Below, one piece after another: positions 9,957 to 21,305 of a stretch of 64,000 bases of DNA (the stretch's first letter is position 1; every line of letters starts with the position of its first letter). The position numbers and the translations under genes were made by a program. This DNA is from Rhynchopus sp. YZ270_cl-10 (taxonomy: Eukaryota; Euglenozoa; Diplonemea; Diplonemida; Diplonemidae), in contig OZ037889.1 in assembly GCA_964035575.1 (NCBI GenBank), positions 806,001-870,000 of the forward strand, in the 5' to 3' direction. The notes below the pieces were generated by a model. It ran no database searches and had not been told where the DNA came from. It saw nothing but the letters and a program-made list of their open reading frames with translations.

Positions 9957-12900
9957 CTCCCCCCAGAGAAGTGCGCGGAGCTCTTTCTGGGTCAGGTCGC
10001 GTGCGTCAAAACCCCAGTTGACAGATTTTTTGTCAGGAATTTCGTCACAATCATCCGCCTTTTCGTAGAGGTGCTCGACAAACGGGTGCTGCGGTGGCAA
10101 AGAGTAAGAAAGCAAAGAGACCCCCCCGAAAGCCTTTCCTATAAAAAGGACAAAGCAAGGAAGTTTGCAGTACGTTGCGCACCCTTCGAGGCAGGCACAA
10201 CAAAGAACCTAGAAGTGCTGGCTTCGAAGAACCTGAAGTGCAAACGGCACACTTGTTTTATGCCAGGAATAGCATCCACCACCAAAAGGGAAACCCCAAC
10301 CCAAGAGTCTCAACATTGGCCCCTCACCTCACCTCACTGTCGTTCAACCCAACCTCATCCAACCTGCCGCACAGGAAGATGCTGAAGCCTCGCATCTCGA
10401 CACCTTCGAGATGGAAACAGATCGACAAGCCGAACTGTTGTACCTAGGAACCACCTTGTCACCTCCACCCCACCCCACTCCACTCCAAGGGCCATATTCT
10501 GCGCAAGAATCACCCTCACTAGGCATCAACCACCCCCACTCCACAGCGCACAGCCAGCATCTGTCGTGCAGGGCCACAGTAGTCTCCCACACCTCCCAAG
10601 GGAAAGCAGAGGTGCTAATTCACCCCTCCAGCCTAGCTATCAGAGACAAAAAGAATTTGACTCAAAATACAAAAACCCTCTCATGACAATGCACTTTGGT
10701 ACAATGACCGGTGTACCAGACCCCCAACCATGCAGTCCTACACCCATTTCTTGGTTGACATCTGATACCCACAAAAAGAACCTAGAAAGTGCTGGCTTCG
10801 AAGAAACGCACACTTGTTTTATATCTATCTCCCAATGGAAACCCCAACCCAAGAGTCCAGCATTGCTCTTAGCACCACCTCACCTCACTGTCGTTCAACC
10901 CCACTCGACATCCAACCTGCCGCACAGGAAGATGCTGAAGCCTCACATCTCGACTTCGAGATGGAAACAGATCGGCAAGCCGAACTGTTGTACCTACCCT
11001 GCCACCCCCCACCCCCCACCCCCACCCCACCCCACAGCAAGCACCTCTCATGCAGGGCCACAGTGGTCTCCCACACCCCAAGGAAAGCAGAGGTGCTAAT
11101 TTACACCCCCCAGCCTTGCTTATCACAGACAAAAAAAGCAAATATGAACCCAAGCCTTTTATGCCTCATCACCTTACAAAATATAACAAACCCAATGCAC
11201 TACAGGATCCTCGCCTCTGCACGGCCCACGCAGACACAGCACCCTCCCTCCTGTATGACCTCTACCCCTCACAAAAATGCAGAAAAAAACATAAACCCCA
11301 GAGCAAAGCGGTGTGGGTCACGCACTCCCACGACGGCTTTTCAATACCGGAGCACGGCAGGCTATGGGACAGAAGATAACCAATATGGTTTTTTCAAACA
11401 TTCCACCCAACCCTCCCCATACCTTCACCACCCTACAGCCGTTCAATACATTCCCCACAGAGGCACCGTACCACTCGGGTAGACTACCCTCTGCATCTTG
11501 CATAACAACACAGACGACCCAGCACGTTGTCCCTACAGTCCACTGCACACCCTCGCAGGCTCAATCGATACAGCACCTCTCCTTCGACACAAACGCTGCC
11601 AGCACTGAGGCCCTCTTATTCCACAAGGGAACAACACACTGTCTTCGCCCCCTTCAGATGAACGCGATGCCAACTGAAAGCGCCAACAGCAATAGTGCTG
11701 TTCGCGGAGGGGGGGGGGGAGAGAGACGGGAAATGTGTGTTGGAGGTGCACAACAGTCGCAAGCCTGACCACCGATGTCACTGCTGCGGGACCGTCGGAA
11801 GTCCTACGGTATCCACCCCACCCACCCTACCCCACACAGACAACCCTCTGCATCGCAGGCATCAATCCTTCATCTCATACATCTGCCCAGAACGCAGTTC
11901 CCTCTAAGACTACTGTAGTAGCATCACCCCCCACTCCGCAACTCTGTAGTGTCGCTCTCACTCCACCTCAGGAACCGGCACATCCCATGGCCCTCCAGAA
12001 CGTGCCTCAAGACATAAAAAGGACTGGGGGTCTGACAAAGCTGAAGCCCACTGCAACTAAGCATAGGGACGCATGACAGACCCCGTACCCACATACAACA
12101 TACACCCCCCTGCAACGCACCTCCTCTCACCTCCAAGCAAGCCCCAGCAAGAAACCTCCACTCCGAGCAACCCCCTCCAACCCCCGTAGCCCACCCCCGC
12201 AGCTTCAGGCAAAGTGGACAGCACCCCGCCCGCCGCCCCTACGAGATCCGCATCACTACCATGCAAGCATGTGACCATGTGACCATTTGACCAACGGGGG
12301 TCGAAATGTAATGAATGGCCCCCTCCCCACCCCACCCCCACCTCCCATCCGACACAGCTTTCGCGCTCAAAAAAAACCGCCCATACCGTAAGGGCTTCTT
12401 CTGCAGTAATCCGCTTGGCAGGATTGAAGACCACAAGGCGTTCCAGCAGGTCCAGAGCTTCCTTGGTTGCGGAGGGGACAATGGCGGTCCAGGGCCTGCC
12501 TGGTTTCTTTGGGAGGTTGCTCATGTAGGAGGTGGCCTCGTCACTCTTGACGAAGGCGGTGTCCTCTGTGGAGGGCACACCTAGGGTATCGGTGATGAGA
12601 CTTAGCTGGTTGATGTAGTCACGCCCTGGGAAGATCGCCTTTCTGTTGAACAGCTCTGCGATGATGCAGCCGCAGGACCAAAGATCCACCGGCGCTGAGT
12701 AACTGCACATCAATAGCAACTCCGGTGGACGATACCACCGCGTCACCACGTAGTCCGTCAGGTCCAGACTCGACTGCGCAGTGTCCAACCCACCACGCGC
12801 CAAACCAAAATCACACAACTTCACATCGCAGTTCGAATTGATCAAGATATTCCCTGGCTTCAAATCGCGGTGGATCACACCAGCATTGTGAATATACTTC

Positions 12901-13313
12901 AACGCACGGAAGATCTGAAACGAGAAGTACTGTATATGGTCAAGAGTCAGCTTCTGCTTGCTTTTTATGACCTGGTGGAGGTCTGTTTCCATGAGTTCGC
13001 ATACAACGTAAATGTCATCAAAAGCATCGCGCCCCTCCTTTGGGCGCATGATATCAATCAGACCCATGACGTTTTCGTGGTTCAAGAAAGGGAGCAGCTT
13101 CAACTCTCGCAGAATCCGCTTGCCATCGACGAGGTCCATAAAAACCTTTGGGATCTTCTTGATGGCAACACGCTTCCCCGTACGGTGGTCCTTCCCTGCG
13201 CACACCACACCATACGCACCGTACCCAACCGGCTGAAACACTTCATATCGCTCATCCACCACAAGGACATTCCCCTTAACGCGATAACACTTCTTGCCGC
13301 CCCTATCAGGCAT
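9957..13313 (-). CDS. MAP kinase, TDY activation-loop type; terminal exon unresolved
   Basis: Exon 1 (13313-12387, 309 codons) encodes most of the kinase: Gly-rich loop GYGAYGVV (30-37), VAIKK with Lys52, HRDLKPGN with Asp150, DFG 168-170, activation motif Thr186-Asp-Tyr188, then RWYRPPE where most MAPKs have RAPE. It stops at ACG|GTATGG after AEEALT. Exon 2 (10088-9957, 44 codons) follows CCGCAG and restores the family's HPFVEHL continuation, ending at GAG|GTATGC. Both junctions are phase 0. The intron between is 2298 bp, C-rich on the plus strand and carries a local duplication. A last exon was not found; reading through would add about 47 unrelated residues ending in repeat C. Ser/Thr kinase of a MAPK cascade; the TDY motif is as in plant group D. 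Start chosen at MPDRGGKK. Confidence 0.9.
10195..11140. repeat. Degenerate tandem duplication inside the MAPK intron
   Basis: Two units, about 10195-10660 and 10782-11140, share GTGCTGGCTTCGAAGAA, GGAAACCCCAACCCAAGAGT, CCTCACCTCACTGTCGTTCA, CCGCACAGGAAGATGCTGAA, GATGGAAACAGATCG.CAAGC and AAAGCAGAGGTGCTAATT in the same order. A repeat A copy lies between them. Confidence 0.75.
10656..10768 (+). repeat. Dispersed repeat A, full-length copy
   Basis: TTTGACTCAAAATACAAAAA, CCCTCTCATGACAATGCAC, GGTACAATGACCGGTGTACC, CCCCAACCATGCAGTCCTAC, GGTTGACATCTGATA. It lies in the MAPK intron. Confidence 0.8.
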
Positions 13314-15033
13314 GACGCTGTTATCACAGAGGGAAGCTTTCGACGAAATTGTAAAGCCGTTTACTTTATTAAACAGAAGTGAAAAAAAAGGGGGTAGGGG
13401 GGTTGTGGAGAAAAACGGAGGAAAAGAAGCCTTGTGAATGTGAGGGGTGAAGGGATGTTTTCCCCCAGTTGCTTCCGGAGTCTTGCATAGAATGATCTTG
13501 TGCAAAAAGGCATAAGGGTGTGTACGTCGTATACTTCTGTTAATACCCTCCCCACCTCTCCCCGTTCTGCATGCATGCATCCCTCCTGAGGATGGTGGAC
13601 TCAATCGTGAGTGCAGAGTGTATCATCGCAAAGAGAGCGCAAAGGTCGGCAGTCCTCAAAGGTCCAGATAGGTCTGGTTGCGTTGGCACGGAACCACCTG
13701 ATCTGGTTCCTGACCTGCACCTGCCTATGCTCTGTGTACTGCATATCCACTGCATATTGGGCCATATTCTGCGCAAGAATAATGCCTATTAGTCAGCCAC
13801 ACACATTGGGCAATAGCTCGCTCTTAGAAAGTACCCACAGCTGCTTTCAGACACACCCACCATCCCACACCATCCCACACCCACCCCGAGACTCTGAAGA
13901 CATCGCAGTGGCGCAACCTTCCTTCCATCCATCATTTGAACAACGATGGATAGGCATGAAGGGACGCACACAGCTCTCAGGTCCATACGATACGTCCCAA
14001 GCAGTTGTGTCGTGGCAAAGGCTGCTTGTGTGTATGCACGCGAAATGGTTGGCGAGGCAATACTGCCTTCTTAGAACCAACCGATCTCTGCCCACACAAC
14101 ACATCCCTTTGCCCACACATCACAGCGCAAACAGACGCGCTACGACCATCATGTGTGCTGCAAGATACCCCACAGAACCCCCGAATTTCAACGAACCCAG
14201 CTTTGAACAAAAGAAGTAAACCTCACAGTTAGACATACAACGCTTCTTTTTTGTACAGAAAGAACAGATGAGGGAGGGGGAAAAACTGGGGGAATTGTGG
14301 AATTTTTCAGGTTGTTTGTTTGCTTGCTTTTTTTTTGGTTTGGTTTGTTTTTCCTCTTTTTTTCCCCACATCTCCCCAAACACCATACCCATCGAACAAC
14401 GGGGTGGCGAATGGGAGGGGGAGAGGGAGAAAGTGGGTATGCATAAAACAGGACACCACCACACACCACCACTATCCCCTCTCCCATTCCTGGTCTCTCT
14501 GTTGAGATATTTTGTTTTTTTCCCCTTTCATTTTTTTCCCTTTTTTTGGACAGAAGCTAATATTTAAGGCAATCTTGAGAACGTTTGGCGGTATTCAGAA
14601 AATAATTCTAGAAAATAAAAATTTCCCCCCTCCCCCACCCTCCCATAGAAACCCATAAAATACACTACCCGAAAAGCATTTTTTTTTTGTTAGGTGAATG
14701 TTAAATCATGCACAATGCAAAAATAAAGAAAAGTTTATGATAAACCTAAATCCTCAAAAACTCTTCGGGAATCGTGTTCTACAATAACAAAAACAAAAGC
14801 AAAAAAAGTTGAAAGTCTTCCAAGATGAAATATGCCTCTTGCACACACATCATATCAGTATGCGACAAAGCAGGAAAGTTAGTAGATGACTGTCTTGCTT
14901 ACGTCACCCAACAAAACATCCCACGCTTTTAACGAACGAACCCTACCATGCAAAAAGAGGGCTAACAGCCAATAGCCGCCATTCTCCCTATTTGACAAAT
15001 TGCTCCCCCTCTCTCTCTCTGTTCGTTCTGTCC
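13314..15033. other. Intergenic stretch between RFC and MAPK genes
   Basis: No coding exon was recognised. A pyrimidine-rich run (minus strand) lies 40-70 bp upstream of the MAPK ATG. One degenerate hairpin repeat of B2 type lies at 14821-14853. GGGCCATATTCTGCGCAAGA recurs here (about 13759) and in the MAPK intron (about 10488). Confidence 0.6.
14821..14853 (+). repeat. Hairpin repeat B2
   Basis: AAGATGAAATATGCCTCTTG followed by CACACACATCATATC. GATG faces CATC around a loop related to CTCTCGTG. Confidence 0.5.
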
Positions 15034-16278
15034 TCACGAATCCATCGGCGATTTGAGGACGAGGGAGTGGATGCTTTTGCTTTCAGCTGTTGATATACGC
15101 ACCATCTGCATCATCCCGACCAACGCTGCGAGTTGCATCTTATCATTGCATGATGTACACAGCTGGAATTCAATGTCCGCAAGCACCGCTACCGCCCAGC
15201 ACCGGGTGTCCGGCTGCAGATCGATCTTCATGAGACAGTGCTGGAACTCCCGCACGACGTCTGCAAGCGCAAGGCCACGCTGCTCGAGGATCTCCTGCAT
15301 TCCTTGCATCGCCTCCTTCAGAGGCCGGTTCACTGTTACCTGAATCATATCCCTCACTACCGCCATCGACGGCGATCCTGTTGCCGTGTACACATCCTCC
15401 TCTTCCACCTCACCTGAGACCTGCGCCATGGCGGTTCCCTGCAAGATGTTAATCCCCTTTCGCATATCACCTCCGGAAAGCTTGAATACGGCAGCCAACG
15501 CGGCGTCTGTGAAGGGAGTGCCTTCTGCAGTACAGACATCACGTAGACGTTGTACAACAAGCTTCTTTGGGAGCGGGCCAAAGCGGAACCGGGTGCAACG
15601 ACTTTGAATTGCAGGGAGGATCTTGTTGACGTAGTTGCAGATGATGCAGAACCGGACGTTGCGGGTGTACAGCTCGATAACCCTTCGGAGGGCGGCTTGC
15701 GCCTCATTGGTCATCTGATCGGCTTCATCAAGCACAACAAGCTTGAACCCGCTGTTCTGCCCAAACAACTGCTTGGTCGATGCAAACTCCTTGATCTGCG
15801 ACCGCACAACGTCGATACCACGCTCGTCAGACGCATTGAGCTCGAGGACATTGCTCCGTAAGTTCTCCTTGTACATCCGCCGCGCTATCGCCATAACCGT
15901 TGAAGTCTTCCCGGTCCCTGCAGGTCCATACAGAAGCAGATGCGGCATCTGATTTTTATCAACAAGCCGCGTAATGGTGGAAATTATTTCGGCGTGAGAG
16001 AGCTGTAAAAGAATAATGTTGTATTGGTGTTGATAAAAAGGAGGGATAAATTAAACCTACACCTCTCCAAGAAGCTTCGGGTATATTTTAGTCGAATTTG
16101 GGTATTTTTTTGCAATTTGGCGCCCTATTTGGACATATTTAGAGTATTGTAAACAATAAATGAACTATGAAGCACGGCGGGAATCATAGCAGATGGGGGG
16201 ATAGTGATAAGGGCATACAATGTCATCAACGGAGGTGGGGCGGTACTTTTCCACCCACGGCAAGGTTTCTGCTTCCAT
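15034..16278 (-). CDS. RFC5: Replication factor C small subunit, RFC5 (yeast Rfc3) type
   Basis: Exon 1 (16278-16219) encodes 20 residues ending VDDI at ATT|GTATGC. Exon 2 (16002-15034) begins LSHAEIIS after TTTTACAG. The intron is 216 bp, phase 0; the total is 342 aa, normal for the family. N-terminal LPWVEKYRP is the RFC box. Walker A GPAGTGKT is at 46-53 and Walker B LDEAD at 111-115. Sensor region ICNY and the SRC arginine-finger motif (QSRCTRF) are present, then GDMRKGINILQ and a C-terminal helical collar domain. As part of the clamp loader it would load PCNA at primer-template junctions during nuclear DNA replication. The order of motifs and the CNYVNKILPAIQSR stretch place it with human RFC5 rather than RFC2, RFC3 or RFC4. 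Confidence 0.95.
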
Positions 16279-16497
16279 GGTGTTTTTTTTTGTTGTAGTT
16301 TTGGGGGGTAGTGCTGTGTTACTACCTGAGGAGGATGAGGAGGGTGAGTGGTGAACGGTGTATTGTACGGTGTGGTGATGTTGCATTCATTAATGCGGAA
16401 CGAAACAACCTCAATAATGCTGGCTATTTCGTGTATTTTGATGCATTTCATCAGAATACCGGTGTAGCTGAAAAACCCCCCCAAAAAAAAAACGCAT

Positions 16498-16632
16498 CCT
16501 TGGTGGCTTTCGGAAGTCGGTCAACGACCTGTCGGCGACCTGTCAATATCAGGGGGTGTGTGTGTAAGAGTCCCTGTGTCAGCAACCTGTCAGCGACCTG
16601 TCAATATCGACCCCTCCCGGAGCACCAATCCT
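16498..16632. repeat. GACAGGTCG-type MITE
   Basis: Starts TTGGTGGCTTTCGGAAGTCG and ends CCCGGAGCACCAA, an imperfect palindrome. Its middle repeats GACCTGTC/GACAGGTC units and a TCAATATC motif. Related copies are at 42623-42762 and 50208-50274. Confidence 0.65.
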
Positions 16633-17138
16633 GACAAACCTTTTTTTGAACTCAACCACACCAAAATACAGACTCCACAAAGTATTTTTCTTCATTTTTA
16701 CCAATGCACAAAGAGAGAGGGGTTAAAACGCTTTTTTTTCTTCGTTCTAATATGAGAGACGGAGAGGGGGAAGAGGAGGGGGCAGGAGGAGGAGGTAGCG
16801 AGAGAGGGGGTGGAACCTCAGGGGGGTTGTGTGTGGTGGGTCGACTCTTCTCCGCTTCCCTTTACCCCCGCCCGCACCCCCCCTTTCTCTTTTGCCATTC
16901 CCCTGTTGTTCCCTTCCCCATGTCTCTCCCCAAACCCCGTCAACCCACTCACCCCCCATTCAGCTCAATTCACAAATTTGCGGGCAAAAAAAAAAAAAAA
17001 AAAAAAAAAAAAGTTGGAAAGATGAACCCAAGCCTCGCTTTATTCACTTTTTGTCAACTTATTTTAAAAATGGTTTGGTAATATCTATGATTGCCCATAG
17101 CAAAAAAATAAATACGATCGTATATCATCGTTGGACAT

Positions 17139-17184
17139 GGAGGACACACTGACGCTCCGGTGGGTTTATCGAAGCCCGAGGGGG
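17139..17184 (+). repeat. Repeat D fragment
   Basis: GGACACACTGACGCTCCGGT followed by GGGTTTATCGAAGCCCGAGG, matching the middle of repeat D. Confidence 0.5.
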
Positions 17185-17645
17185 TTTTTTTTTGCACAAA
17201 GCATACATAAAATTTCATTCTCGTTGAGAGAAATGGCATGAGAAAAATACAAAGGAAATATCCCCCTTAGGCATACCCCGAAGGTTTCGAGGCTACAGGG
17301 GTGGACACCTCTTATTAATACAAAATACAGCCGGTTACAGGGTAGTTGTGTTGTGCACGGTTGCTTTTCTCATATCCTTCTGTAAGGTGTTCGGCAACAG
17401 TTTTGAGTTTTTGTTTTGTTTTGCTTTTTTTTTTGGGGGTCTCTCAAGCAAGCGTTGTATCTTTTTTTTGAATTAAAGTTGTTTGAAAACTTGGTTGTAT
17501 TAATAGAGCCACCCGAGGATGAGCTCCACTAATTTCTTCTTTTTTTTTACAATAGCAAGGTTCAGAAGGGGAGAAAAAAAAAAACCAGGTAGTAGCATGT
17601 TAGTTTGTTGCTGTGATCGTCCTTGCTTTTGTATATCACCACCTA

Positions 17646-17880
17646 ATTTTTTACCCCGCGTACCGGAGCGTATAGGGACGTATAGGCGCGTATAGGACCA
17701 GATTCGTCCTTATACGCTCCTGTACGCGAGGTAAAAATCAGGTGGTATCACCACCTGATTTTTACCCCGCGTAAAGGCGCGTAAAGGCCCGTATAGGGAC
17801 GTATAGGCCAAACCTCACCCATTTTTCCCAGCCTTTACGCGCCAGACGCTCCTATACGCGGGGTAAAAAATCAGGTGGTA
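17646..17880. repeat. Two adjacent palindromic MITEs
   Basis: Each half runs from ATCACCACCT through ATTTTT.ACCCCGCGTA to an inverted TACGCG.GGTAAAAA and CAGGTGGTAT. The two lie head to tail and share the ATCAGGTGGTATCACCACCT junction at about 17740-17760. The interiors repeat CGTATAGGGACGTATAGG. Confidence 0.75.
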
Positions 17881-18013
17881 TCAGGAGGTAATCGTAAAAA
17901 ATAAACGCAAAAGAGTGAGAGAGAGAATGGGACGCATGGGAAGCGGGGGGTCAAGCTTGTTGACCACCCATGATACAGGGGGGAATTTTTTTTTTTTTTT
18001 TGGGGCTACAAAA

Positions 18014-18651
18014 CAGAGGTTTTTTTTGGGACCGGCTTTTTTGACCTTAGGGGGGGTGAGGTGTTTTTCGGGTTGCAAAATTTTTCGCGCGCTTCGCGCG
18101 CGAAGCCCCTGGAGAAGCTGGTTCGTGGGGGATTTTTGGAATCCGTCCGCGCTGTGGTGGGGTCAATTTGACGAAATGGACAAGTTCTTGGCTTTTGGTC
18201 AACATCAGTGTAAGGGCCAAGTGATTCTGCCGACTGAACAAGAAAAGGGGGAAACTGGGTCAGGGCTGCCGCGCCGCAGGCGGAAATTTTTAGATGCCGT
18301 CCACTTTTTTGAGGTAAGTACCCAGTACGGTGGAGTCATACAATTTACAGTAAGCTTGCGCCGCAGGCGCACGGTACGCTACTTTTATGATTTCGCCCTA
18401 TCCTTTTTTCTCATTCCTCGTTGGGTTCTACGAGCTCCGTCCGTCAAATTCTAGGAAAACACGCCCACCCTCTAACTCCCTTGGATGGTTCTTGGGGCGC
18501 GAGAAAGGTATCGGGGGAGAGCAAGAGAACACCATCAAGATTTTTTTTTTATTTTCCAAAAAAAAATTTTATTTTCACCCCCCCCAAAAGCCGGGGAAAA
18601 AATCGTGGGGGGGGGTGAAACCCCCCCCACCCCCCCGTAAAAAAACCTCTG
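18014..18651. mobile_element. hAT-like non-autonomous element, 638 bp
   Basis: Terminal inverted repeat CAGAGGTTTTTTT...AAAAAAACCTCTG flanked by an exact 8-bp duplication CTACAAAA (18006-18013 and 18652-18659). The CAG start and 8-bp target duplication are hallmarks of hAT. Internally it has GCGCGCTTCGCGCGCGAAGC and the GCGCCGCAGGCGC palindrome next to GGTACGCTAC. No transposase frame. Confidence 0.85.
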
Positions 18652-18707
18652 CTACAAAACACTATTGGGTCCCCTATTCAGTGGGATAATATAGAGAAAA
18701 ATAATAA

Positions 18708-18745
18708 TGAAAAATCTTGATGTGTGTCTCTCTCTTGCACATACA
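18708..18745 (+). repeat. Hairpin repeat B2
   Basis: AAAATCTTGATGTGTGTCTC then TCTCTTGCACATACACTAG: GTGTGT faces ACATACAC around CTCTCTTG. Confidence 0.5.
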
Positions 18746-18779
18746 CTAGATTCATCTAATAATAATAAAAGGGTTTCCG

Positions 18780-18814
18780 TGAGTGGACGTAAGCCTCTCC
18801 TGCTTAGTCACCTT
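18780..18814 (+). repeat. Hairpin repeat B1
   Basis: GTAAGCCTCTCCTGCTTAGT then CACCTTGG; stem TAAGC/GCTTA. Confidence 0.6.
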
Positions 18815-19206
18815 GGAAAATACAAAAAAAAAAAAAAAAGCAGCAAAAAAAAATTTTTTTTGAAAACAAAAAACCGCAAGGAAAAGAAGAGAAATCTTGG
18901 CATATTTGTTACTCTTTTTTTTGTAGAGGAAAAGAAAATAATATTTGTCCCCGTATTTTCTCAAAACATTGCTCTCGTCCCCTATACCGCACAGTCTCTT
19001 TTCACAGAGCAAACTGGAAAAACTGTAGAAACTACTTTTTGGACAAAACAAAACACGTGAATGAACCAGCAACCCTCACATATGCTGGTTAGCGATGGGG
19101 GGGGAATGGCATATGACTTTGTGTGCTGGGGCTAGGGATATTTTTTTTTTTTTGAATACAACATTTTTTTTTTCTCATGCCTCTCTCCTGCTACCTTCCC
19201 CCTCCC

Positions 19207-20878
19207 TCAGTCATCGCTGCTATCGTCTGAATCGCTGTCGGGTGGGGGTGGGTCGCTGTCGCTGTCGGAGCCACTGCCATCGCCATCGCCGCTTGCGTCC
19301 TTTTCGCTGTCAGACTTGTCGGATTTTTCGTCTGATTTGGCATCTTCATTGTCGGACTCAGGTTCGGGTGCAGGGTCTTCGTCTGCATCTTCTGCGTCGC
19401 TGCTGTCGGCTGGCTTCTCGTCAGATTTGTCATCTTCATCAGAACTGCTTTTTCCATCCTTTTCTTCATCCGCTTTTTCTTCAGAATCGGAATCGGAGTC
19501 AGGTGGCGGTGGATCGTCGCTGCTGGCGTCGTCACCATCTTTGCTCTCCCCTTCTTCTTTGTCACTGTCACTATCGCTGTCACTGTCAGCTTTTTTGTCA
19601 TCCCCTTCAGAGCTGCTGTCATCCTTCGGTGCGTCGTCAGAACTGTCGTCTTTCGGTGCGTCGTCAGAGCTGTCGTCGTCAGAGTCTGTGTCAGGAGGGG
19701 GTGGGTCGCTGCCGTCGTCGTCATCGTCGTCGTCCTCGCTTTCGTCGGAGTCTGGGGGCGGTGGATCGCTCCCCTCGCTGTCGGTGTCCTCCTTCTTCTT
19801 CTTCTTTTCTTTCTTCTCCTTCTTTGGCTTCGGAGGGTCCACACCCCCATCCTCAATAAGCTCGGTGTACCCCGCCCCACGCAGTGCGGCACGCAGCTCC
19901 TTCTCCTCGTGCATCTCCTCCACATCGTCGTAGCCGCCGATGAAGGTCTTCCCAACGAAGACCTGGGGGAGCTCAGAGAAGCCGTCGTTCAGTTCTTCAA
20001 GCTCCTCACGTAGTTCCTGTTTGGGTCAAAAAAAAATGAAGATGCAGGAGGGGGGTGCAAGAGGCGGGTTAGTTACCATTTTTCGGCATTAATTTTAGCG
20101 AAGAACGGGGGGGCATAGGAGGAGGGATCAAAAAAAAATTTCCCATCTTTCTTGTGCGTAAAGTGTGTAATAAATACTCCGTGGTGATATTTTTATTACT
20201 GCAATACGCCATTGACTACCTGGTCTGTGAAGAGGAAACCTCTTTGAGGCCTAAAAAAAGGGAGCTATTTGTGGGATACAAAAGGAACTCCTTGAATGCA
20301 TTTTCGCTGTACCAACAAAGGAAAGGAGTGAAGCTGACAACGTGCCGACTTAGATAGGTAAAAAACACAAAAATATTGGAAGCTTCACCTTGACACAATA
20401 CAGGTAAAAAATGGAGGGGTTGTGGGGAAAGGGGGGGTGAGTACACACCGGGGTCTCGACGTGCACTTCGGTGTACGTTATTTTCAAGGCCTCAAACAGC
20501 TGGATTATTCGCCTGCAGTCCTCCGCTGTCTTCCGGATCATCCCCAGCTGTGAAAGGGAAGGGTGAAAAGGAGGGGGAAGGGTGTGTGTCTAGGAAAGCT
20601 TTTGCACTGTCAACAACTCCCATGAGAGATCGTAAAAGAAAAGGTTAGAGAGATGTACCTAAGCCTCTCTGTGCTTAGTCTGATTAGATTACTTAATGTT
20701 TTGAACATTGGTTATTCATCAATCTTTCATGTCTAAGCCTCTCATGCTTAGTCACCTTAAACAGTAAAACGACCTAAGCCCTGATGCCCAGCCTTAAAGG
20801 TGATAAAAGCAAAACAAAAAAAAATCTGTGAAAAAGGGGACATACCTGCGTCACATAGACTGTGGCACCCACCCCCAT
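19207..20878 (-). CDS. Glutaredoxin-like SH3BGR-type protein with long acidic Asp/Ser/Pro tail
   Basis: Three exons. Exon 1 (20878-20846) encodes MGVGATVYVTQ and ends CAG|GTATGT. Exon 2 (20547-20449, 33 codons) runs from LGMIRKTAEDC through LFEALKITYTEVHVETP to CCG|GTGTGT. Exon 3 (20016-19207) opens ELREELEELNDGFSELPQ. All junctions are phase 0; total 313 aa. The first 95 residues have the thioredoxin-fold order of glutaredoxin/SH3BGR proteins: VYV strand, LFEALKI helix-turn, cis-Pro segment LPQVFVG, then FIGGYDDVEEM. No CxxC redox pair is present, as in SH3BGR. The rest is a basic KPKKEKKEKKKKK block and a tail of about 180 residues of Asp, Ser, Glu, Lys and repeated DPPPPDSD. SH3BGR of animals also ends in an acidic tail. 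Role unknown, probably protein-protein binding. Confidence 0.82.
20652..20760 (+). repeat. Two hairpin B1 repeats in tandem
   Basis: First: GATGTACCTAAGCCTCTCTG then TGCTTAGTC (20652-20690). Second: GTCTAAGCCTCTCATGCTTA then GTCACCTTAAA (20731-20760). A further degenerate CCTAAGCCCTGATGC follows. Confidence 0.65.
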
Positions 20879-21305
20879 TATGCAGGTGCCCTGCCGAGGG
20901 CAGACAGGTCCTCACAAGGCACAATGCTTTTTTGCCGTAGGTGCGTTTTTTCCCTCTTTCTTCTTTTTCCTTTGCAGCGTGGGGATAGAGTAGGGGCAGG
21001 GTAGGGCGCTGCTGCACGCCGCCTTTCTTTGTTGTGTTGAGCACGCAGGGGGGGCGTGCTGTCTCTCTGTCAAGATAAGGGGTATGTGGTAAAATTAACG
21101 TGATATTAAAATGGTATGAAAAGGGGGAAATAGTGGGTGGTTTCAACTAAAGAAAAAAACAAAACATTGTGATAGACATCAAAAAAGGGGGAAAGTGGCA
21201 TCCATTACACAACATTTTACAAGTCTACAAATACAAAAAAAAAGAGCAAATTCAACAGGGGAATGGGAAGTGGGATGGTACAAATTGTTTTTGAAGAAAA
21301 ATATC

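Larger units (their letters stand above)
16279..19206. other. Intergenic stretch with repeats and a hAT element
   Basis: No gene was found. It contains a GACAGGTCG-rich MITE (16498-16632), a 30-nt A run near 16985, a repeat D fragment (17139-17184), paired palindromes (17646-17880), a hAT element (18014-18651) and hairpin repeats (18708-18745, 18780-18814). Confidence 0.65.

Noticed and set aside
12057-12386. Read-through of MAPK exon 1 past ACG|GTATGG
   Set aside because: The read-through is Gly/Trp-rich intron sequence; the exon at 10088-9957 restores the kinase C-lobe in frame.
19191-19955. Two other long frames over the acidic tail of the SH3BGR-like gene
   Set aside because: They are frame shadows of the Asp/Ser codon repeats; only the frame continuing from the thioredoxin-fold exons is supported.
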